This document shows, in pieces, positions 13,001 to 24,900 of a stretch of 64,000 bases of DNA. The translations under genes and the position numbers were made by a program. The notes beneath the pieces are model-generated. The model was not told the origin of the DNA and searched no databases. It saw only the letters and a program-made list of their open reading frames with translations. Source of the stretch: Phalacrocorax aristotelis (Eukaryota > Chordata > Aves > Suliformes > Phalacrocoracidae); assembly GCF_949628215.1 (NCBI RefSeq), contig NC_134283.1, positions 30,854,975 to 30,918,974 on the forward strand. Direction: 5' to 3'. Each line of letters begins with the position of its first letter. The first letter of the stretch is position 1.

Positions 13001-14109
13001 GATCCCAGGGCCTTACCTGTATCTCCCACCCCTTCCTTCTTGCTGCCTCCAGGTGCCCCAGACCATTGCCCCATTTCTGTCCTGCTGCTTCCAGCTGGCA
13101 GTGTGTGCAAGACACACTTTCTTGTACTCTTCACTTTTTGCCTGTTCTTATGTGGTGAGGTCTGATACGTTTTCCCCAAGCTACAGTGTCTTTGAAGCCC
13201 TGCGGTACCTGACAGCTCTACTGTGTTACTGTTGATGTAGACAGCAACTGCCTTTGACACACAAATTGTTTCACCCTGCATTAAACTTCAGCATCTGCTG
13301 CAGTAAAACATGACATCCGAAAATACCGTGGTCTGCACAAAACATGGGGATGGTTTTCCATTAGATCTCTCCAAAATTAAGGCAGAAGGTGAACAAACCT
13401 TCACACCCCCCTCCCTCAAGAGGAAGGGGAAAAATGCTGGCCATTGCTTCTGTATGGCATTTGCAATTAAAGTGTATAAAGAAAGGTTAAAATGAGCAAC
13501 TAAGATTTTCTGGGCTGGAAATGTGAACACGACACGTGGGGGGAAATACCCTTGAGATGCCACTGTAACTCTCACCTCTCAAAAGAATGGTGTCAGAGGA
13601 ATGCTCGATTACCTACTGCTGACTCCCTAAACATTTCCAGTATCACCTCCCTCTTACAGGACAAGAGGCTTGGGTGTTTCTGGGTAAAACTACAAAGCTT
13701 TCAGAAATTTTGTCTACTTAAAGGAGAGCAGAAATGCAAAGTAGGATTGATGAGAACCCTTGAAATATCTGGCCCCTTCAAAAGAAATACCAGCTTGGGA
13801 AAAGGGATTTCCAGACTTGGTTTTGTGAAAAGGAATCAGTAAGGCTATATTAAATCAAACCCAAGCATTTGGTGCCAGAACAGTGCTAGCAGACCCTTCT
13901 GTCTTTGCAAGTTAAAATGCGAATGCCTCCAGTCACCAACAATTATGATGCTGAAATGTGAAACGGAAGAAATCAATAGTCAGCCACTGCTGGAGCTAGG
14001 TCTAAGGTGAGTCGCCAAAAGCCCAGCCAAAGCCTTATGTGAAAACAGTCAACTTTCAGGCAGGAAACTAACTTCTTTTCCCTCCCCTTCTTTTTTGGTA
14101 AACTACATG

Positions 14110-14660
14110 TAAAAGCTTTAAAGAAAAAAAAGAAGGCAAAAATAACGGTACTCCATTTTAACTTTACAAAGAAAATATTTAAAATATATATGTTATTAAA
14201 GTATGCAAAATTTAGAATTTAATTATGTAATTACAGAGCCTTATAGTCTAATAGCCCTACTGTATTTTGCATATTAGTGAACAATTGCTGTCTTAAAGCT
14301 CACAGCAGAATCATTTACTTGATGCTGGAGAATAAGTTAATTATGGATCTCCTGCCTTTGATTAATGGATTTAATAATCAAGTTACAGTAGAATTAACTT
14401 ATACTTCATGTGCTTACAGCACTAGTGATGAGATTCATGAAAGCAATGTGTCAGCAAATAGGATTGGCACTAAAAAATGAAATGTTTGGAGATCCCAGGA
14501 CTACCTGTGCCTGTATCGCTGGCGGTCAGCAGTTCCATTAGGAACCTGCAAATGCCATCCAGCCATTTTTGCCTCACCTGTCATTAATCTTCACCATTTT
14601 CCACTTATTTCTACAGAATCAAATACTGTTTTCAGGTGAGCCAAGCACCTCAACTTAAGC
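14110..14660. promoter_or_regulatory. Candidate conserved non-coding element
   Basis: This AT-rich, non-repetitive stretch is dense in short motifs typical of vertebrate developmental enhancers. There are several TAATTA/ATTAAT homeodomain cores, a TTTGCATA octamer-like site near 14266, GAACAATTG (SOX-like) near 14279, and CACCTGTCATTAAT (E-box next to a homeodomain core) near 14576. Conservation cannot be measured here. This is inference from motif density only. Confidence 0.25.
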
Positions 14661-17600
14661 TCAATGCTGGATACTGGGAGTGGGAAAGGGGGGAATTATC
14701 CTAGGAGTACAGCATCCGGTAATGCATGTACCCAATAGGTATAGCCACCTGTAGTCTGCTATTACCCAGTATAACAGACTAAACATTATTTTTATTTAAT
14801 GCTTATTTTCTGCATGTAATAGAAAAATAACATTTCTTGGATGGAAACACATTGAGTTAGCCAAGATTTACTCTCTCTAAAGGAGCCTCAAGATTATGTA
14901 CTTAATACAACCTAAGAGACAGAACACTATGGTTTCCAAACTTGACTTTGCCCAGTCAAGGAGAGGAGCCATTGCAGGACAGAGAGGTAGAAGGGACACT
15001 TCAGAATTTTTGTGTTTTGACATTATTATTCCTCACGGAGTTTCTGCATGTCTGTCTAAGAACCAGATTTGCAAATCCGGCAGAAGCCAGATTCAGAAAC
15101 CTTTACTTAAGTTAAACTCACATTGACAGAAATAAAAGCAGAATAAAGAGCTGAACCACATTTTGTCTGAAAGAGCAGTACCTCAGGAGTCACTAGCAAT
15201 AGGATTTCAAATTGCATCAGCCATGTACCTTATCTATTACCATGCAAAGTAGAATAATGCAATACAAATCAGCAGCTTAGCATAACACCGGGCCCCAAGA
15301 AGGCAGGAAATTAATAGGAATACAATTTCCTTAACAATTCACTTACAAGAATTATTCTGCAAGACAATGCCCATTTCCTGGTGTAAGATGTAGTCTGAGG
15401 GTACAGGAAGCTCTGGGCCATTTTGCCATGTCCCCTCACTACCCATCATCCAACTTAGGTACTGCCCATTCCATGAGATGGTGGCAGAACCCCTTGCACT
15501 GGTCATGCCATATGGAAACACCCAGGAAAAGTCAAGGAAATTGCTATACGGCTAGCACTATCCTGCCTGCTGAGATCAAAGGTACGCTAATGCTGTTCAA
15601 CCTGCCTGTTAAAGATATTATTCACCAAAATATTATTTCACAGCTGATGGTAGAAAGCTTCCCTCATGCACTGCAGCTGCTTACCTCCTCCCCTTGTTGG
15701 AGGGGTTGTGGAGGCCTTGTCTGCACTGCTTGTCAGCTCTCCAGGCCACATTTAGGGGAATGGTGTCTGAAAAGCAGACGGTGTACTTTGGTGTTTGTTT
15801 TGCAGCTCCACCAGTGACATTAATCCACTGCTGTTTGCGTTTTGTTCTGGGAGATATTTAGGATTAAGATAATTCAAGGTTTGTGATGAAAACCAACACT
15901 TTTTTCCACTGAACCCACCAAAGCAAGTTTCATACTGAAATAATGCATATTTTATTGCTGAACCAGATGGGACTATGCCTTTAGATGTACCGCTTCAAAC
16001 CCAGCTGCACATCCTGCTCTCTTTCCTTGCTCCCTCTTTCTTCCCCTTGCTCTGACCCTGCCGCACATCCATCCAGTGTGGAGAGTTATAGCCATGCTCT
16101 TCTCAGCTTGTCACAGCTGGCTTGCTAATGAAAGACATTTTAGACAGCTATCAGGCCATTTCTCCAAGTCATACCACGGTGCTTTAACCTCTTCCAACCC
16201 CAATTTGTTCCAGGTGAGCTCAGGAATCACTGGCCAAATAACCTTCAGCTGTAGATCACCTGCCAAACTGCAGCGGTTCAAACGTGACCACAGGCATATC
16301 CAGTTCTTAATTTAGAGGCTGCAGCCACCAAGAGCTCAGATTACATTAGTAAAACAAATGCCAAAAATGCTTTCTAGGATATTTATGATGGGTTTCCTCA
16401 GTGCCAGGACACAGGAGGTATTTCCTCGTATACAGCTGTTTTACAGCCCTCAAATCACACATTTCCTGGAAGATGACAGGCAAAGTTCAGCCTTAACAGA
16501 AGCAGTGCTGGCTTGCATCCCCTCCATTTTAGCTCGACTTTGTGTATATTGTTTCACCACTATAAATATTTTTTTACCTTGTATGAGCCTAGCAAACCCT
16601 TGCCCTCTAGAAACTGATCCCCTACAGCTGTAGGCACAAATAATAAAATAGACAGTGATGAGTAGACCCTATAATGCAAAACTAAATGTCAAATTAGAAT
16701 TTGATGAGGAAGTGTGAACTAAAACACATCAAACAGAATAAGAAGCTGGGACAAGAAATCAATTTTCAATTAAATTAAGATGTTACTTTTTTTTGACTCT
16801 CAATGTTAAATGTATCAATTACACATATAATTTACTCCTTTACAGTCTGATTCTGTGTTCAGAGCAAAAACATGCATTACAGAATATGAATTAGCCCAGC
16901 CATCACACAGAAATAAGGGGTGCCCTGTAGGTCTCTCCGGGCTGGCTTTAAGAAGTGTTCCACCAATGCAGGCCAGAGGGAAACAGCATTATATGCAGTT
17001 TGGAAGAAGGAAGTGATTTTGAAGCAGCCTGCTACTTCACTCAAACCAAGAGGTAATCTCAATTGGTACAGAAGGTATGAATCTGAACTTGGGAAGAGCC
17101 ATGGAGATGTTTGGGGAGGAAAGTAAACATACAACCCAAAAGATTTGCCTTTGTGGACGTGACCAGAGAACTTAAGGCTAGTACAACAAAATGCATCTTT
17201 CACTGAGCTTATGTAAGCAGCTGCACACCATGAATATAAAAGGAGTAGAAAAAGCTGCTTGCAGAAAAAGCATGATTTCTTTTTTATTTCATCTTATTAA
17301 CAGTGTCTTAGATGTATGTCTTGAAAACGTGATGCATGTAGTGTTATTTTAAGCTAACAAACGTACAAAGATGTTTCATTTGCATGGAGTGGTGATCCTT
17401 GACCCATGCTATTGAGCCATACTTGCAGGGTCCATTATACTTCATTTCTACCTCCAACAGATAGTAGGATGCATCTCCACTGAGCTTCAGGTTGTTTGAA
17501 CAATGGTAACCACAGCCTACGGTCTATAGACAAGAAACCTCTGCAGCACTGAGATGGAGAGGATTTTTCTGGTATGAGGTAGGATGATAGGGATCATGCC

Positions 17601-18300
17601 TAAATCCTGACACGTACAAAGAAAAGTGCAACACCTGGTGAGAAATGACCCTGCAAACCCATCTCCCTGAATTGGCAGAAGTTTATCCCATGAACACTGA
17701 AAAGAAGCTAGAAGTAGAGAGACCAATGGGTTCTTTAATGGGTCTAGCTACCTCTAGTCTCAAATCCAAGAGTTTAAAGTCAATTCCAGCTCTCTTGGAT
17801 TGTCCCTTGCTTGTAAAGAGCCTGTAAGTAAACTGTTAATTCAGAACCCCCTAGCTTGATCATTAACAGATGAAATTTGGTGTTAAACCTCGCTCCAGTC
17901 CCTAGAGCACTGGCTTAGCTCTAGGGTACTTGTATCTTGGGTACTACTTTGTACCCACGTTTATCTTTCTGTGACCATCTTTTTCAAATGGGGGGGGGGG
18001 GGGAAGGCTCATAGCAGGTAATTTCTTCATTTTACACTAATTTACCATGTTCTCCTTTCTGCAATAGCTGCAATATAATGTTCTTTCAGCAGAGCAACGC
18101 TTTGCAAATTTGGCTCAAGGAGTCACTGAGCAAACAGCTTTTCAGAGAGCTTCAACTGAGCTGTCAGAAGGGGCAGTTTGGTTTCTATGCAAGCAATACT
18201 CGCATTCCAGACTGCATTAGAGAAAAGCCAGTGGGTTTGTATGCATTTTTATTATCAGTTCCAGATTAGGAATGTGATGCTAATTTCTTCTTAAAGCCTG

Positions 18301-18446
18301 TGTTTGCAGTAGAATTTATATTCTAAAAAAAAAAAAAAAAGACTGTGATTTTTTTTTCTCACTAGCTCACTCTTTTATTTTCTTTCCCCCTCCCCGCCCC
18401 GGCTTTACTCCAAGGACCTTTTCTGCTTGTTCATTACATTCTCAAG
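18301..18446 (+). promoter_or_regulatory. Probable 5' UTR or leader region of KAZALD1-like gene
   Basis: The stretch before the ATG holds A16, a T8 run and a C-rich tract (tccccgccccgg). The segment ttttttttctcactag ending at 18365 also looks like a splice acceptor. The ATG may therefore lie in a second exon after a non-coding first exon. I recall that arrangement for KAZALD1, but have not confirmed it. No clear TATA box is assigned. Confidence 0.3.
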
Positions 18447-18903
18447 ATGAAGCACCCGATGATTACAGCAGTGCTGGTAGTACTGGTGCAGGTTTCTCAG
18501 AGTTTCCCTGCCTTGTACCACCGAGGTTGGTGGAGGCTGTTAAGGGAAGAAGATAGTTGCGGAAAATGCGATTTGGCACTTTGCTCTGAGCCTAAAGACT
18601 GTCCAGCTGGGACTGTATTGGACCGTTGCGGCTGCTGTCCTGAATGTGGGAATGTGGAAGGTCAGATCTGTGACTTGGACCAGGGCAATCATTTTTACGG
18701 GCACTGTGGCGACAACCTCGAGTGCAGGTTGGATGCTGACAAAGCAAGGTTTGGGGAAGTCCCTGAACCCCAGTGTGTGTGCAAGTCTCAAGAGAGCATC
18801 TGCGGACCTGAAGGGAAAACCTACGACAATATCTGTCAATTCAACAAGGCTTATGCTACAAAAAGAAATATCAGCATGAAGCATGAAGGACCATGTGAAT
18901 CAG
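18447..18903 (+). CDS. KAZALD1-like exon 1: signal peptide, IGFBP and Kazal domains
   Basis: This exon has 457 coding nt. The ATG at 18447 has A at -3 and is followed at once by a hydrophobic signal peptide, which fixes the start. The donor is gtaaca at 18904, leaving one base (G) for the next codon. The exon carries the cysteine-rich [10 protein letters not shown] and DRCGCCPEC segments. The canonical IGFBP motif GCGCCxxC has R in place of its first G. The Kazal domain ends in HEGPC. Confidence 0.92.
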
Positions 18904-21900
18904 GTAACATGTACAGAGGCACTTTCAAATTAAGAAAAGATCTGATTCATATTTTCAGATGTGTCACTAGATACTCTAGTCTAACTTTATTGAACTAATA
19001 CTGCATTTTTGTTATAATCATCATTATTTTGTTATAATACTACTTTGTGTTAAACATGTGGTTTAGCAGCTGGTACTTAATCTTGTAAGATATAAGCCTC
19101 CATATTAGACTACTGGATTTAAATCACATGCTGATTAATAAACCATAGATCTATAGACTAGCCCTGGTCTGAATAAGCAGAGTATGAGATGTTTTCTACA
19201 AAAAATTTTATGTGTAGTTGGGAGTTGGTAAACAGATAGGGTAGTCTGGGAGTACTGGACAAATAATTATTATTATTCTCTGAAGACTGACTTGATATTA
19301 AAGTGGTGATAGCAAGGCAGATCTCATTCATATATACACACACATATATATGTATGTATGCATATGTGTATCCACCTGTGTGCATATATGGTAATCAGTG
19401 AAGTAGAGGTAACAGAAGAAGATAGGGCTTAACAGGTCTGTTCTTTTTTAAACAAAAAAAGTCCAAAATAATCACATTTCAGAATCATCATAAAATCTAG
19501 GTAACCCATGAAATGGAAATCCAAAATTAGAGCAAAATCAAACTGAAATATTTTCCCTAAAAAGATTACAGTGCATGAACAGTTCTCTGCAATGATTGTC
19601 AGTGGAAGAATTCTTAGCAGGGTTGTATGGGGGAATCCTGCCTCCTGCTCATATGTTGTTCTCATTCCTCACATTATTACAAGTATTTACTCCTAGGCAC
19701 CTTTTACCCAAGTCACATGAATATAAAATGAAAAGGAAAAAAGAACAGGCTTTTGTTTTCTGAAAGAAAAATTACTGTTTTTTTTTAAAGCTAATCAAAT
19801 ATTTTCTCAAATGAACTAAGTAGAAGAGGTCTCTGGGTCACAACTGGGTCACAGTTCTGGGAATCCAAAATTGCACCTCTGGCAAAGGTCCATATATGAG
19901 AGTAATTCAGGTGCATTTTACCCACTCCTTGCTAGCAATCTGTTGCCTCCAATTTAGACTGTGCTGTGCTTTTATATTGAATGAACACTAGATATTGAAT
20001 ACTTCAAAGGTAAAGTGATGAACAGCTAATACCAGACTTCTTTTCTCTTTCTCTAGTTGCAAGAGAAACATCAGTTAAAGAATCCCTTATTTGCCATTAG
20101 GGTATTAAGTTGGGAACTGAGGCTTGTCAGTAAAGAGACATTCAGAAAACTCAATAAGTACCAGTCCACAGTACAACTGAAAGCCTGCTAGCCTTTGGGT
20201 AGGTGTTCTTATTTGGGATTAAAATAGGACTACTTCTTGCAGCATAACCCCTTCAGGAAGATTTCAGTTAGAAGTGCCACTCAAGTAGCAACTGATATTA
20301 ACTTTGCAGCAGAGGCAGGCAAACAGGCTTAAAGCAATGGTCTGCTCTAATTAATTAAACAGAATTGGCCAAGTAGAAAAAGCTTTAATTTGGAAGTACT
20401 ATCACTTTTAATTGCTGGTGTTGTCATCCACCAGGCCTTGCGATCACCCCTGAGGTGCATAACACTGCTCACCAAGCAGGAGGAATGAGCTCAGCTGTTC
20501 TGCATGCAGGCATCTCCCCCAGTGCTTTCCCACTGCTTCCCCAGCTCCCCAGAAAGGCTGGACCCTCTATCCAGAAATGCAGAGAAATTTCCTAGGATTG
20601 CTCAGCTTACTGAATTGCACAGAAGCCTGGAGGAAAGTTCATAGCCATGTCAGTGCTGTGCAGAGTTAATCAAGAAAAATGGGGCCCATCTCCCTGGCTC
20701 TTGCTGAGGAAAGTGCCCAGCTGGTGTATGGCCCAGATGCAGCAGAGCACCTGAGCCTGAGGTAGGTGCAGGCTCAGGGGGGCGGGGGGCGGGGTGTATG
20801 GTGAGCACAAGTGCCCCTCTTGTCAACCTCTCTGAGCAGCAGCTGACCATGCTGTTTGTAGATTGTGTTTTAGACCCTGGAAGAAGCATGGGCCTTTCAG
20901 CAAGCAGCAGGGCACAGAGGGGCTACCACAGAGGCACCAGGTCTTGGTCCCTCATGAGTCTACCAGCAAGTCCCCTCTTTGCCATGACAGCTATCTGAAG
21001 CAGCAGAGTGGGCATGTGAAAGTGCACCATGGTTTAGACTGGTTTTTCATGGCTGCAACTGATGACAAAAGGAACAGGGAGTCTGGCTCTAAGAGTAGCA
21101 GCCTTGCTGTGGCACTCACTTTCTGCTGGCTCCAATTTGCATGAGAAAAAAACACTGAACACTGTGGGGTTCTGGTACCAAGCTATAAATATAACCTTCA
21201 CTCAACTCAAAGTACTTTGTTTTGTTATTTCTCCTGCAAAGCATCTGCTGTTTCCTACTGATGCAAAATGGATTAATTGTATACAGCAACCAATGAATAA
21301 ATAAATAACAATAAACTGCTTTCATCAGAAAAGTATAGCCTTTTATCTTTCATCTATCACCAGAAAAGGGGGAAGAAAAAGGCCTAGCTCCTTAAAGAAA
21401 CACTGAAAAAAGCCCTTCTTTTCCTGAAAGCTAGTTTTGATCCATTTATCTAATAATTTACCAAGGTTACAAAGTACACTGATTATATACAGATTGTCCA
21501 CACTTAATCCATCCCCATTCACATTCAAACCTCTCTTGCTGTTGATTTAATGAAGTAACAGAAGTGATTCTCTTTATATTTAGCTGTGTCACATAATTTA
21601 TTATAAATGTAAATTTTGAAGTAAAAAACAAATGAACAATCCACAAAAGTTTCTGCTATTTTCATCAAATCAGACATAGATTAACAAAACTTAATATGAG
21701 TTAAGGGAAAAAAATTGTATTATCTAATTCATTAGTTTGGTGTGATATTGGGTTAATGTTGATTATGAAAGGTAAAGCGGTATTTTGACTTTTCCTGGCT
21801 TCTGGTTTATATGTCTTCTGTAGCACACAAGGATAATTCATGACTGGTACTGTAAAAGGAAAGAAGCAACTACTGCACATTCACCTCCAGACACTGAGCA

Positions 21901-24900
21901 TCAGAATGCTTTCTATAGCTATCAAGAAAAATTTATCTGCTCCAGGAATCAAAATGACAGGTTATCACAACAGTAAAGATCTGTTTCTAAAGACACGGTT
22001 ATGCAAAAAAAGTACACGCAGCTATGCATGGGAGAATTTGGCTGAACACAAAATCTGAAACACTCAAAAATGAAGTTTGTAAATTTCTGTTAAAATGCTA
22101 CATCATTACTTCAATTTACTTCAGCAAAATGGTGTTGTGAGACATGTATTATTTTATTTCTGGAGGCACTTCAAGTTTGAGTACATAATGCAAGTATTTA
22201 TTGTGTGTTTAGATTCAGAAAAGGCAGTTCGGTCAGATGAAAACTGTGGTTCTTCCTACTTGCTATGAGTTTGATCTCACATGATTCCAGTCCTTGTCAG
22301 CCCTGGTCCAGCAAAGCCTTAACTACCTCTATAGAAGTACTCAGCTGGCTGGGGCTCAGACCTTATCTATACATTTCCATCTGAGCTATTATCTGGATTC
22401 TCCTTACAGTTAACAGAGGAGGGGGTATTTCCAGCATGGTCTTTGTCTTGGTGTATGGTAGACAGTGCTAAACAAATTTCTCGTATGTGAGCAGCTATAA
22501 TGTAGATTTGTAATTCAGACCCTTATGTCCTTGAAGCTATGGACGTCTTTACATGGCATGGTGAAGCCAGAGCCCTCAGCCTCGCACAGCCAAGCCTCGG
22601 CTGTGGGCAGTCAAATAAGCAGGACTCAGTTCTTGGCAATACTTCCGTGTTGTCTATGTATCTGTAGGACACCTGTATTAGCACTGGAACAAAAGTACTA
22701 ACAAGTCCACATCTGCCTATTTAAAATGTTTTTCATGTTGTCTCTGTACAGGAATAATTTAAAGAACTCATGTGAGTCAATGTAGACATTTGGTTTCTTT
22801 TTTATAATTTAAGCTTAACTACAGTGGATGTATCATTAAAAGGAGTGTGGTTACAGAGTGTTAATATTTCAGTATGTTTTAACATCAGACCCTATGTGAT
22901 AAGTTCACAGGCACAAAATTTCTCATCCAAGATATTCAGTTAATGCTGATTTGAAGACAAGATTTTTGAAATAATATACAGATTCTGAATGTACAGTTCT
23001 CATGAAAGACCAAGCATTGAAAGTTTTAAGTATCCTAGTTTGAAAATTTTACCTTTGACAAGTACCCGGATTGTTTAATAAGGCATTCATAAATGGGGAA
23101 ATTGGTACTTCGCTGTATAATTTTTTTGCAGTTAATTTTAATCAGTATGCATTTGATATTTTCTGCACAGTTCAATCCTGAAAAACTGACAAATGTATTA
23201 GAAACTTTGCTTGAAAACCTGGAACAGGCTCCTACAATTTCAAATCCTGAACCACAAATGCTGTACCTAAATACTGATTCAACTATTGCAAGTAAAAATA
23301 TAATAATTATTCCATAAGTTTCTATTTCTGAGCATCTAGGATCTGTACAAAAATAAATGCAATAATTAAATACAAGCATAATGGCCCAGAAAATGCATTC
23401 ATTTTTAAAAATAGAAAGGAAACAGACTTTAGAAGGAAAAACATTTCTTGCTGAGGAGAAATAGATCAGGAAAAAAACAGAGGTCTCCAAAACAGGAAAG
23501 TTATGATAACAGTAAATATGTTATTTTGCTTTCTGCTGCTAAATATCATCATCTTCTGTTAACATTCAGTATAATCTTACATGCTTACAGAGGGATATCT
23601 ATTTAAATCATGTACAAATGCATCAGGTGATAGTTTATTTTTCCAATGTCTTCAGATCCCTGGACTGGCTCCCTCTCGTGGTTAACGTCAGCTTTTTCTT
23701 TGGGAAAAAGTGGGAGAGGATAATTCGGAAGCAATAAATAAACAATGGAGGGTGATGAGGGTAAAAGAACAATAGGAAACAAATAAGTATAAATCTAATA
23801 GTTGTAATAAACATAAAACTTTATAAAAATAAATGGATTTCAATCATGTTTATTACTTGTCTCATAACAAGAACATTAGATGAAATTAATAGCGATTGAG
23901 ATTAAATGTGAAATGCATTAATGCTGTTATTCTGCAACTTGTTGCAGGGGGTAACAGAGGGGGACAAGATTTTAGCAAGTTCAAAGCAATGATGTACTCA
24001 GAAAACAAATTTTGACAAGCTAGCAATCTCGGTGTTTTAGCTTTTAAGCTAAACAAAATGTAGCAACATAAGAACTGTGACATACAATCAAGTTTCTGAT
24101 GTTCTGCTACAGAATTTCTTGTACTTTCTTCTGAAGGTCTAAGTACTGGCTGTTAGACTGGTGGGCCTTGAGTTTAGTCCATGATGATGGCTCATGGGAC
24201 ACAAATTAAACTTAATTTCAGCTTAAGTTTCACAATCATGTGCAAGGGAAGGACAGATGGGTCCTTTGAAATAAGTGCTTTTAAAAAGCCTGTTCACCCT
24301 TTAATAAGACACAAGGTGTTCTGAGCTTTAAAAGCTGCTTGGAATCTTCATAATGTGTGAGATGGCAAAATGCAAACTGGTTTTATAATGTAAAACAGAA
24401 ACTAATGTTATATGCTTTTTTGTTTGTGTCTCTGTTGCTCACCCTCTTCTAAAGCACCGTTATGTTGGTTCTTTGCAGCTCCTGTTATTTCTACGCCTCC
24501 TCAGGATGCCCAGAATTTCACAGGCAACGATGTCATTTTTGGCTGTGAGGTGTCAGCCTATCCTATGCCACACCTTGAATGGAAAAAAAAGGGGAATAAT
24601 ATGTTTCTGCCAGGAGATGACACCCACATCTCAGTACAGGTAAAACTTGAGTTTCCCACATTGTATGGTTTGGGATGAGGAGTCGGGGGATTAATCAGCT
24701 AATTCCTCCTACAGGATACAATACTGTTACAAATAAATAGATCCCCAATAGGGGCCCTCTAATTACATAAAGAATTCTGATTTCAGTCAGTGCAATGATC
24801 CCTACTTTGGCAGTCCAAGCAGAAGTAACAGGGAGGGTACCATCCGGCCCACTTCAGGGAAAGAAAAGATGGAAGATTCTCCTTAAGTAGCTATGACAGG

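Larger units (their letters stand above)
10079..18446. other. Intergenic sequence upstream of the KAZALD1-like gene
   Basis: No gene is supported. Simple-sequence items are T16 at 10825-10840, G14 at 17990-18003 and A16 at 18325-18340. Around 12900-13280 several frames are open at once, but the translations look like composition artefacts. The region 14110-14660 is listed separately as a possible regulatory element. Confidence 0.55.
18904..24478 (+). other. KAZALD1-like intron 1
   Basis: This 5.6-kb intron contains a mixed TA/CA/TG simple repeat at 19329-19390 and a G-rich run at 20777-20794 (three G-tracts). It also holds the coding-like patch listed at 23171-23291. Nothing else is recognised. 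Confidence 0.7.

Noticed and set aside
12853-13281. 142-codon minus-strand frame with several + frames open over the same place
   Set aside because: The composition looks random, with no domain or splice context. Simultaneous opening of several frames points to base composition.
15339-15817. 129-codon + frame and a 60-codon minus frame with slightly protein-like text
   Set aside because: I considered an old retroelement fragment, but no recognisable pol, env or CR1 motif, termini or repeats are visible.
18540-18884. 114-codon minus-strand frame over KAZALD1-like exon 1
   Set aside because: It is an antisense shadow of the real exon, whose + strand translation has clear domains.
20777-20794. 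G-rich run considered as a G-quadruplex
   Set aside because: It has only three G-tracts and no link to a promoter or exon. It is recorded only as part of intron 1.
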